A stretch of 64,000 nt of DNA, from contig OX387185.1 in NCBI GenBank assembly GCA_947561395.2, forward strand, positions 42,108,602 through 42,172,601, given 5' to 3'. How positions within the stretch are numbered: the first letter of the stretch is position 1; each line of letters starts with the position of its first letter. This stretch comes from Buxus sempervirens. Lineage: Eukaryota > Streptophyta > Magnoliopsida > Buxales > Buxaceae. A model generated the notes under the pieces. That model made no database searches. It was not told the DNA's origin and saw nothing but the letters and a program-made list of their open reading frames with translations. This document shows positions 1 through 12,700 of this stretch, one piece after another. The position numbers and the translations under genes were made by a program.

Positions 1-725
1 CCAAATTTATCATGGGTGAATGACAAATCATATCATGAACATAGTGTTAAAACTCATGATTGGTAGGTATTGCTCCATGCCAATCCCAACTTATACCCCT
101 GACTTCTGGAGAATGGCTGATCCAAAATCAAGAATCAAGAATAAATAAATACAATAAAATCAGGAAAAAAAAATTGTAAACTATTTTTGCAAAAAAATAT
201 TAATAGAAAACTATTATAATATTTCTTCAAAAACTACTAAAATAGTGTATAAAGGTATCACAATACATTGAGTTCGTAAAAACATACAAACCATTTAATT
301 AAAAAAATAAATGCATGCACAGCAATAGAGTCACAAACATGATAGCAAAAAATGAAACAAGATTTATAATTGATAGTGACATCAAATAATTTTAAAAAAT
401 AAGGGCAAATATAGGACAAGTCAAGGGCAATAAGGCTAAGGTAAGGGAGAACCAAGATGAGCGGAATGTTTTAAAATATTCCCTATCCCATATCAGGATT
501 GCAGATTGGTGACTGGCAATACGAAGCTAACTTGGGTGATCCAGATTGACTGAGATTTAACACCATCAGCATAATCGCATATGCAAAATAATTCAGTGAT
601 CAATAATGAAAAGCTATACTATGGAAAATGCCGAATTCTTCAAGAAGTGAACATTAAACCGTTCGCTATATTATCACCAACAAAGTTGTCATCAAATGTT
701 GCATCCAAAGACCAACAGCACATAC
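1..725. other. Intron sequence at left edge, no exon recognised
   Basis: AT-rich sequence downstream (on the minus strand) of the last exon seen in the P-loop/CYTH kinase gene. The exon ending at 726 is followed by a good donor (GTATGTGC), so this stretch should be the start of the next intron. The short ORFs here resemble no protein I know. The rest of the gene (end of CYTH domain and C-terminal tail) must lie beyond the window. Confidence 0.6.
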
Positions 726-3700
726 TTTCCTATCTGAGCCCCTCAAGACCATGAACGTCTCGCCAAGAGTATCAATAGTTTCAAATGACATTGACAGACT
801 CCCATTGATGACAGATGTAGATGCACGCTTGTAACTGACGACAACAATGTAACCCAAAGCCAGCAGCCCACCCAAAGTCATCCGCCCAACCTGTTACAAG
901 GAAAGCAGAGAGAAAACAATAATAAAACATCCAATGTGAGATAAATATGAGAAATCCTTGAGCAACATAACCTGGTTTTTGGAATGAATTATTCGCATTA
1001 CAAAATAATGAGACAAAAACTATAATTATCAAAAAATCAAACCGACATCTTGCTTGATGTCCCCTGCATATACCATGAATAGCTACAAATTCTCATTATA
1101 AAAACAAGGAAAATAAAATAATGGGGTTCGCTTGTCAAGTGCCATTCCAACGATTGGGCACATAGCATAGCAAGAAATTCTTAGGGATTCTGTGGAAAAT
1201 TTGTTAATGTTCCACTCACAACACCGTGAATGATTTACTGCTTTAATACGCAAATCAATGTTCTGGGAAAGTTCCCAGGAAACTGGAGGGGTCACAGTGG
1301 TCCCACTTCAAACCCAATTTCCTTAGGCCATTTAAGTCCTGTTTGACAGTTCCATCAAAAGATCTATTTTTCACTAATTCAAGTGCAGGTGCCCATGTAT
1401 GCTTTCAGATGTTACATCTGCCGGACACCCATATCATAGGATATAAATACTTTGTTTATGAGGGACCCCTGAGCAATAAGCGTACACACACATCACTTAT
1501 TAAAAGGAAAAGAAAGGTTTACACAAAAAGAACCTTCATTGGTAAAGGATTGGATCTTCATTCCCAAATGGATTCCAACTTCGCCTCTTATCCGCCAAAT
1601 GAGGAAAAGATATGTGCTTAAATACTGAATAAAACAATTATACGTGTGTGTACGCATGAATAGATAGATAGGTAGATATATAGACACAATTGTGTGTTTG
1701 TCTGTGTGCTAAATGTAAATCATAATTTTAGTACATACTATATTTATGTTGACCACTAACAGAAAAATGTATTCGCATCATTTAACGGAAGATAAGATGA
1801 GACAATAAGGTCTTAAAATCCAGAAGTAGAAGATATAATATACATGCCCACAACATACTCTTCATCTTCTTACATTTCTTCCCTTCATTCCGTACATTCT
1901 TTCCATATTCTAGCTAGACAATACATTGAATTTACATGGAAGGGGAAAGGAGTTTACACCTGTGGCAATGGAAGGGGGAAAAAGAGCTTATGCGCATGGC
2001 ATAAATGTATCCAAGATTTTCTTAATCTATTGAGTCAAATACAAGCCCATCAAAGAGTAAGAAGTGAAAAATATGATCATCTCTAGGGTCCTCATCCTGA
2101 TATGAACTTGCAAGGAATATCTGGACTATTGTATAGTTCATGAGAGTGATAATTGGCCCTAATTGTCGGAGAACCTAGGTAAGCCCAGGCATTAGACCAG
2201 CCCATTTACCATGTGATTAGACACTTGCATGGGAAAAAATTTTGTATAATCATATTACACGTTTAAAAATACATTGCATGACTATCTCATTGCTTGGGTT
2301 AGTGCATGGAAAATTATTTTCGGAAATTAGACCAAAATTTGGGGATTTTGTGTATGAAGGCAACAAATGATTGTATGGTTCATTTATTTACACCTGAACA
2401 TCGTATCTTTATCGAATACATGAGTACAAAAAGTCCTCAAACAATGAGATTTACTGTTGATATTAAAAATTTCATGTAAATTCTACTAGCTTGGTTTCCA
2501 AATTGCATTTTTTATCATTTATATCCTATATCGGAAAGAAAGAATAAGCATATTTGAAGAGGTTAAGACACACTTGAGATGTTCTAATTTTGGATTCTGG
2601 ATATTGTAATCCTATAAAATTTGTTTTGCCTTGCGATAAGTTTGACTTATAAATAGTGGGTTAGAAATTTACAAGTTAGTAAAGTAGAAAAATGAAGTTT
2701 GCTATTTCATCTCAAGGAAATCCTTACTACATCTTGGATAATAAGTAGTTTGTATGGATGTGTAAAAAGAAAATTAAAACATGGGTGTGTAAGAGCTCTT
2801 CAGTTTAGGAGTAAGGGAGTCATATTGATTGTAGTGAACAAGCTGGTTGAGTTGATGTCATCCTTCTAGCATACTTTTATTCTTATTTTGTGATGCTATG
2901 CCAGTTGAGATTTATGATTGATTCTTATATGACTGTGAATGATTGTGATTGGTATTATTAATTCAAGGGGTTTCACCCAAAATTGTGTTATGTATGGTGA
3001 TTGGTGATCCAAGGGTTGTGCAACCCAGCCAAACTATTATAAATGTAGTCTTGCCAATGTCTATAGTTTTGGCTAGACATTGCACTAATAATCTTGTGAT
3101 ATGATATAAATGGTTTATCGAATTAATCGAGATGACTTGGTATTAAGTTATGAAATGATTTCTAATTTTCTATATTCCAGTAACGATTTTTGTACTTCTT
3201 AACCTTGTTGTAATTCTTTTGAATTCATATTATTTAGTGAGATATATGTTTCTCTCACTTGCACTTGATCATTTGTGATGTATTATGATTTTGAGATATG
3301 ATATCATGTTTATTTAATTTATATCATGATGGCTTACTGGGATCTCCGATCTCATTTAGTTTATTTATATAGCTCATGCAGATGTTCCTGAGGAGGAGCC
3401 AGTGCTCGATAGTATTCCTGAGTCTGTTCCTATTTCTAAGGAGCAGTACAACTCAGAGTGGGGGGAGGTGGACGTCTAGTTTACTTCCCAATTGTCAGAG
3501 TTGTATTTTGATCTTATTTTTGTTAGTTGGAGTCTGTATATTTTGTGAATTCCTGGGTTGCGGGAATTCTTCTTTCTGTTAGATTTCTGATGGATTGCAT
3601 ATATTTGGTTCCCGCTTTATATGTCGTGGAAATGTAATTCAGTTGAACTATGTATTGAACTTTTATTCTTCCGTTGTATCTAATTTACAAGTTGTGATTT

Positions 3701-6700
3701 GTATTGCGCAATCTGATATATGTTCTGAGCATAGATTATCTATTGGTATCAGATGAATATGTATGTCTCAAATGAAAAAATCTGAGTTTCTTTATTCTGA
3801 ATCTTAGATTAAGATTTGGCTCTGCTTGTCGCCCCAAAATACTATCTCTAATAGTTGTGTGGTTATGGCCATATAGTAGTGGGGATAAATTGATGTATGT
3901 CCAGATCATCAAGGCTTTTTGTGGACCATTAGGAGACTGTGATTCCATATGGACTTAAATATCAGCCATCCCCATAGGTGCACAAATAGAAAGAAACAAA
4001 GTTAAAGGTATGAGTTTATAGTGGCAGAAGGGATGCAGGCACCACCATCAGCTGGTTGAGGATAGACAACCTTGGATCCAGGAAACTTAGACACTTGAAC
4101 GGGCAGACCAGATCATTAGCAACTGGATTGAATACTTAAATAAATCTAGTGCCAAGGCCTGCAAACAAGATGGCTGCCAGGCTGGCTAAAGCAGGAGCTA
4201 GGAAACAATTCTTAGTAACTAATGCACTTATTTACCATGATCTGCTTCTGTTCTCTGGTTGACATTGGTGAATCTAAATTCTAACTCAAGAATCACGTGA
4301 AATCTTTTACCATTTTGTCAAAGCCATATCATAGAAGAAATTTTACCATTCTGACACTGAGACATGTATAGATTGGAAGTAAGTAGGCTCAAAGAAAGAG
4401 ATGCTAATCAAAGATAGAGAACTACAATAAGTTCTTGGCATTTTCAAGTTCACAGCTACTTAAGCTTAATAGAATCATATCCATTGTACAATAGCTATCT
4501 TGCTTCTTGGAATGACAAAATTGTATAAGCAAATAAAAGAAGATTTCTGGGATCATGCCCAAAAAAGAAAACCAAAAGTATCCCTAAGTCGATCACTTCC
4601 AACAAAGGAGTGCGCAACATCATAAGTCCTTAGTACGTTGAAGATATAATGTCAAAACATTTTTCCTAACCAATTCAAGTTCATTTTTTGGATAAATAAT
4701 GGGGAATATCATTAATATCAAAAGATAAAAAGGTACAAAATACCCACGAGAAGTGGGTAGAGAGAGTTCAAAGTCGAATAATGCTAGAGACAGCAAAACC
4801 AAGTTAACCAACACACAATAGGGAAAAAAAAAACAAAGCCCTAATGACTCAGTCCACAGTTGCGATAGTAGACCAATTAAAAAACACTTCTTGTGATACA
4901 AGACTGAACTCCTTTATACACACCCAGCCTGCAAGTAATACTAGAATATCCTCTAATATTCTTTGTCTACAAACCGATGCTCCATCAAAAATACATTCAT
5001 TCCGAACTAGCCAAATAGTCCACATTGTAGCATAAAAAATAGCATGATAAATCAGCTTTCCTTTCCAACCAAGGAAGGAGAAACACCAATGATATGACAA
5101 ATATGCCACTGCCCTTGGAAAGACCCAACTTAGCCCGACCATTCCCATTAGTGAGGACCACAAGAACGTAGCTAAATCACAATGCAACAGGATGTGATCC
5201 ACAGACTACCCATCTTTGAAGTACAACACACGCAAATTGGGACAGACAGTTAGGAACTTCCTATGCCTCTGAGATTGTTCATAATATTAATGCCATTGTG
5301 AAATGCCGTCCAAAAGAAGGCCTTGAGGCCCTTGACTTTGGGAGGTGTTGGAGATTTCCAAAGAAATTATGGAGGGAAGGGGGACTCACCCAAATCGGAA
5401 TACAGCAAAGGAAATCAAAAAAAAGGGGCTCAATGAGAAGGACCCATGTCTAGAAAGAGTCCAAACACGGTCCTGTGCCGGAATACAGCAAAGTAAATTA
5501 AAAAAAAGGGCTTGATGAGAAGGACCCATGTCTAGAAAGAGGCCAAACATGATGATCAGGACTACTTAGTTCAAGGAGCACAGAACTAAGGCCCTCCCAA
5601 AAGGGAAGCAAGCTACTCCATGTCGGCCAAATGAAGATCCCGGTAGAACTTAAGATTTCAAACCAAACCTGTAGAGCTACCAGACAGGATATCAGATAAC
5701 AAAGGATTAGAAACTAGAAAGCAGTCTAATCTGAAAGAGTTCAGGATATCGATGACAAGAATATAACCCACCAAAGATCCATCCAAAAAAATAGAGAACC
5801 TAGAATGAATTCTGAAGGAGATGAGAGGTTGGAAAGAGGGAGCCACTGCTTTCCAAGGACTAGCACAAGTGATTCTAGCCTTGGGGTTTAAATCTTGTCC
5901 ATTTCTGTGAACTCCAAATTTACTTACAATAATCTTATGTCACAAAGACCTTTGTTCCTCCCCAAACCACCACATCCATTTCCTTAACAAAGAAGAATTC
6001 CTGTTGTAAATATTTCCCAATCCTAAACCCCTTTGAATCCTACTAAGGCACTCCTTACTCCAGCGAACTAGATGGTCCTTTCTCCAATCTCCTTCATCCT
6101 ACAAAAAAATCCCTTTGTCGTTTTTTTATCACTCTGATGACCTTTTTGGGAACTCTAAACAGGGATAGAATATAAACCAGTATGTTTGTCGGGTGGGGGG
6201 AATTTGATCAAGGTTATCTGACTGGCAACCATACAAGGACAGATACTTCCTCTTCGAAGAGCTAACTTATTGTCCAGCTTTTCATTAACGGGATCCCAAC
6301 AACCCACTTTTCTCGGGTTTGCTCCAGGGAGAAGGCTGAGATATGAAATGGGTTATGCCCTCGACCTACACCCTGTCAACTCCATACATTCCAAGAGCAT
6401 CTGGCTACCTATAAAACGCTCTTCTCTATGTTCACCTAGAGACCTGAAATCATTTCAAAACATCTTATGACAGTTTTGATCTCGACTACCTGACTGATTC
6501 TTTGATGCTTCCAAAAATAGGACTGTACCATCAAAAAATTGGAGATGAGAGGCAGGACTCCTAGACCACCCTACCAGAAAGCCTTTTAAGAAAGCCTGAA
6601 CTCATCCGCCTCTCCAAAAAACGACTAAGAACATCATTGACAATTGTAAAGAGAAATATGGACAAAGGATCCCCCTGCCTTAAGCCTCGGAAGGAGGAGA

Positions 6701-9700
6701 AAAGACCTGCTACTCAACCATTAAGGATAAAGGAGGAGAATGACACATTCTGTAAACATCCTCTAATCCACTGCGCAACTATTTATCACCAAAACCTTTC
6801 TAACACAAAGCAGACTCCAAAAAAACCCCACTTGATGCAGTGGTAGGCCTTTTCCAGATCTAACTTGCACACTAAACCTGACATTTCTGCGCATACACAA
6901 TCCTCTACACACTCGTTTACCACTGTTCATTTAATTTTGTATTATACAAGAAGCTCAATGTGTGATTTGCAAAGGGATGAATAGCTGAAGTCGAAAGATA
7001 TGCATGTAAAAGAAGATTTGTAGGAAATGGTACATAATGATCACACAGAGTAGCACCAGAGAACTCCATAAATAGTAAAATTTAAGCACCTATTTTCAAA
7101 AAATAATAAATTGCAGCTGCATACTCTATCGGAAATACTACATTAAAGTACACCAGAAATGTCAACCATGCACTCTGAAATAATTACAGCTATAAGCAGG
7201 CATCATATTTCTTCAATTACAATAGTTTTAGTTTTTTTACAAACACCATAATTATTTTTACACATAAAGAATCCAACATCTACTAATGTTCATTTTCAGG
7301 TCAATATCCAGTGAATATTCACAACTAACCTCAAATTCGGCCTTTGGTCTGATTATATAATTCTTGTCAACAATCCTCTGGTCTCCTAGTGATAAAAAGT
7401 ATCTGATACCTGATTGTCGCACCTTTATCCAGTCATTAATTCGTGCTTCTTCACTTGCCGATGGTGGCCTTAGGTACATCTCAATAAAACTGAAAGCAAA
7501 ATAAAGCACTCGATAATTAGTTAGTAGTAAAACACTTGCTCCTGCAACTAGTTGAGGGCGTCATGGAACAAAAGCAATTAATATTCCTAAATTAAATATT
7601 ATCATTAGAAACTTCAGGAAATACAAGCAAACATTATCTAAGAACACTCACTTCTCGGTTTGCGCTTCATTTCCATGAAAAGAGTAAGCTGAATGCCCAT
7701 TTGGAGACTGTTACATACATCAAGCAATTTAGTTAGAACAATGATGGTGATGGTATATGTCAAATCAGTAAAGAAGCAAGGATTTTGCACGCTACAACAC
7801 AAAACATGAGCAAAACAAGGATATCTAACAGGAAATAGTTTTATAGATGTGAGCATAAGAGTAATGAATTAGAGAAGCTGAAGAAAAATAGCTATCCCAG
7901 CTATTTCACAAGAGAGCGTCAAGAAAAAGAAGAAGAAAAAAATTCACCTTTCTATTAGGAAGAACCAGTAGCCCCATAAACCTTTCATATCATGTCATGC
8001 AAGCATGATTTCTCATACAGATTCTCTATAGTAACACACTAACTACATAGATGAAGCAACTGAAAGATCAGATCTGCTCGCTTTAACATTATGAACAAGG
8101 ACACAGGGCATAGTATTTTATGACCGTTTCAAGTAATGGATTTTTCTATTTTTATCATCATTCTCTAATAAAACTGCCATGTATTGCATTGTCCCTTTAA
8201 AGCAATTTCATTAAGCAATATATGTGAATGATTTGACCTTTTGTTGTTTACAATATATAAATCACAGTAACCATGTTATGCCTATTGTGCATAAAAAAAC
8301 CCCATCTCACACCTGTATATGGTGATACATCCTCTGGGATTAAGTTGATCCATAAATTTCAACAGAGAACATAGAAGAGAGAGAGGTGGAGAAAACGCTT
8401 ATGGCTGGTCTGAAATAGTTCCGAGAAAGCTGATCAGGTCTTATATGTGGTACATATGATCTAAAATCTGCTTCGAGGTATACTAGGATAGGAATTGTAG
8501 ACAGTTATTATAGTCTACTGTTTAAATTGGTCTTCAGTCATCTAGCTTCTTATAAATCTGGGTTTATTGCTGTAATAATATGGGGCTTTCTAGGGGGATT
8601 TTTTGCCAGAGAACAAAATAAATCAGAATATCTGGAAATAAAGCTGGATTTCTAGTCATGTATCTTCTGTTCATTTCTACATTGATTCCAACATGTCGCA
8701 CAGTCTTGTATAGACGTCCAACATTTTTTTAACAGGATTCAACAGGTATGTATTGCTCAGGAGATTGTGTTATGTTAAAAAGAGGCATCTCATTGTGTAT
8801 CCATGCACAAGAAAGTTTTTACATACCTCTCTTCAAACTTGAGGTAAGGTCTGCACTCAAAAAATGGATGGCATTTGTAGCAAACAAGCAATCCAAGTTC
8901 TAGTCTAACAGATTCAGTGGACAGCCATTAACATGATGTCATGTTCTAAAGAAGTAACCGGATTGTACAATGTCTGCAAGGATAGGTGTTTATTAATACA
9001 CTTGCCGAGCATATTTGGTTGATGAGAAGTGGGATGAGGGAGAAGTATCCTTTGGTAACTGTCTCCTAAATTGGAATATTGTTTCCTTTGAAAATGCATC
9101 TCTAAATATAGATACAATCATTCAAGAAGAAACAAAACCAAAATACCGAAATTAAAAAAATAGAAAAAGAGTAATTAAAAAAAAAAGAAGAAGAAGATTC
9201 AATAGCACCAAGTTTTAGGGACGTCTCTCATTCCTTGTTGTCCTAAATACCTAACAGTTTGATAAGAACTTCTTACTGGAAAAGAGCAATTCCTGCAACC
9301 AAAATGATGCCACACAGCAATAGGAAACGAAGCTGTAAATCTGAAATAGAAAATAGGGATGGAGGAGGAAGAAGAAGAAGAAGAAGAGAAGCAAAGCTGT
9401 AGAGAAAAAAGTGCTGGAGAAAATCAGCTGTCATATTCATTATTCACCAAAAGATACCTTCTAATAAAAAATTAGGTTTAAATAGGCTAAGTATTAAACC
9501 TAATGGAATGAGTAAAACCTAACAAAACTTCTACTTGGGTTATAACTCCATAACAGGAAAGCTAATAGAAAATCCCAAAGTGAAATTACAAGTTAATCCA
9601 AATAATACTAGTCCAAACCCAATAAAATAATAAAATCAGACAATAACTTCCTATCTAACATCCCAATCATTTAGACACAACGTCATTGGCTAAGCTGTCT

Positions 9701-12700
9701 TCCAACATCGACATCCATACACTCAGTGTGAAAGGTGGCCTGTATCTAGTGTTGGCACTACAAAACACCAACATATCTTCAACAAAGGGACCTAGGTGTA
9801 CTTTACGTTCAGGGTAGCTCATTTTCTAGTAGCAAACATGCCTGAGACCTTTGAATGGAAATCAAGGTTTCCAAGAATTAGCCAGTTGACTCTCTACTCT
9901 ACTTCATGATCTTGACACTGAAATTCCACCCCCAAAGCCAATGTTTAAATGTGTTGTACTCAACTATAAAAAGGTAAGTATCGATTTACTACATTTGAGC
10001 CAGGTAATAGAGAATAAATAAATGAAAATAATTATTTCATTGTTTCACTAAATTGTATATGGGATTTTTTTTGGTTACTTTTGCAGCTAAGTGGTGGTTC
10101 TTGTATGGAACTGATGCACCAAATTTGAGAAGAGTTGCATAACGACTTTTATCACATACGGATTCATCTATTGGATGTGAAAGAAATTGGAGCACTTTTT
10201 CTCTCATCCACACTAAAGTGTGAAATCGTTTAAGTTATGCAAAGTTGGAGAAGCTGGTTTTTGTGCACTACAATATGAGATTAAAGATAAGGCATCTTCA
10301 AAAGCAAAGCAGAAGGGGAGAGTGAGAGTTTAAGCAGACTGACCTTGCACATATATTTGATGAAGATGAACTTCTCACGGAGTGGTTGAATAATCCAGAT
10401 GAAGTAGTGCTTGATGAGCTCGATGAAGAAGGGAGACCTACCAAGCCAAGTACTTATGTGGCAGGCTTGGTCAATAGATTTAGTGATGATGAGGAAGGAA
10501 GCACAGGGGTTGGGGGGTCAAGTCAATCCCAAGGAGCTGCAGGAAGAAGCCGTGCTAGGGGGAGAAGTACTGGAGTGGGCCGTGCTAGGGCAAGGGTAGA
10601 TGATGATCAGGAGTTTGAGAGGATGATGAGATCACCTAGGAGACGTGATTGTGATCGTGATGATGATATTCCTCCTGATGATGGTGATGAGAATGACGAC
10701 GATGATCATGACAACGACAGTGATGGAGATGATGGTGGTGGTGGTCAGGGGGGTGGTTCATCACCACCACCAAGTGGTAATGTTTCATTAGGTGCTGGAT
10801 ATGGTGGCATGCACTTTACAGAGGAGGAGCATTTTGGTCATAGCACTCAGCCTCAAGATTCAGACCATGGGGTACATCCTCCCATTCGGTACCATCGAAA
10901 ACCACGTGAGGGCCATTCAGGACCAGGACATGATGTGATGAGGCCATGTGGACATGGTTTAGATGCCATTATACAAGGAGTAGAAATGATTAATATTGGT
11001 CTTTCAGGCATATTTGGAGGGTGGACCATATCCAAGGCCGAGGTCATCATCTTTTGGGTATGATCCGGAGAGGTCATCGTCTTCACATGATTATGGTTAT
11101 GGCCACGAAGGACCATCTTATCAACCTAGTTATGGATATGGATATGGTTATGAGCATATAGGCTATGGGCATGACCAGGAGGGATCATCTTCTCAGTCCT
11201 CATCTTATGGGCAGCAGATGGGTCAGTACGGTGATGTTGGGGGTTACCATGGGCCTATTTCATTACAGCATGAACAGTTTAGAAGGGAGTGTGAGGCATG
11301 GTATCAGAGTTATATGGATTGGGCCTCTTGTTGTCAGCATGTTCAGCGCTTGCATAATGTGTGATTGGCTGATTATGAAGAAATTGAAGCTGATCCTGCA
11401 CGTCACTCCTTGTGGTATTGAAGAATGAAGGTGCAATGAGGTGATCTTTGAAGTTGGAACCAGATATTTGTATGTATTATGGAAAATGTTATGTATTGTT
11501 GATTTTGTTGTCTTAAGTGTTATGAATGAATTTTCTAACTTTATTTATTGGTTTATCTAGCCTTTTATAGCTTTTATTATAGTTTTCATTCATTTTTGCA
11601 TATGCCTATTTGTTTCTATAATGCATAAATACTCTTTGTGTAGACCAATAATGTTGGAAACATGTTTATTTGTTAAATTTTTAGCTTATCTTTCTATCTA
11701 GATAGGTTTTATTCTATGTATCCACCGTATTCACCATTTTATGGCGTATCTATGCGTATCCGATTCATATCCTGATACATATCCATTTTTGGATCAGTCG
11801 ATACGGCACATCGATACGATATTTTGAACGTTGTTTGTAATGTGTTGACTTGATTTGTATTATGATATTATCTCATTTCCCTTGATTTTTTATCTGCGAC
11901 ATGCATGAAATGACTTATACATCACATTTCTGTTTGTTTTTTTGGATGTTGTAAATCTATATCACACTAATGTAAGCGTTATAAGTGTAATAAACCGAAA
12001 AAAATAAAAACACATATTTCCCTCATTTTCCTCACTGGGGAAATGTGGGGAAATATTCCCTTATTTTGCAGAAATTTCAATAGTGAATGCGATATTTCCT
12101 TCCTTGCTTGGGGACACTCAAGAAATGGGCAATTTGGTTTTGTCAAAACATTAAAAGGGAAAAAAAATTTAAAGGAAGAGAATGTAGAAAATAGGGCTAC
12201 GCTTTTCTCTCTTCTTCTCTTGCGACAACCGGCAACATTCCGATTGCCCATCACACAAATCTTAGAGGTTTGCCGGCAATCATCCACACATTTGACTATC
12301 GATCATTGCTACCCAATCCTAACAAATTGACTACCTTTCACCTGTTCTTCATCTTCTCTTTATCCCTCTGTTCTAGATCAGCTGCCAATATCTTGTCAAC
12401 CCAAACCCATGTCCGAGAATGGAGCAGCGCCCCTCAAGGCCCCAAATTGTTCTCCTATTCGACTGTTACAGAGGATGTGAATGTGGGCGTTAACATTTAA
12501 AGTGACACAGCATAAAACGGATCACAAATTCAAAGGATTGCACCTGTTTGGCTTATTTTTGAATCTTCAACACCCTGATAAAGACGTCCGGAAGAACAAC
12601 TGTGAGGGATTTACACCGGAAATGTATTTCTATTCTGATACCCTAATAACACACTTCATCACCACCTGAGAACTTGAGTGAACAAGCAGTTCTGAATTCT

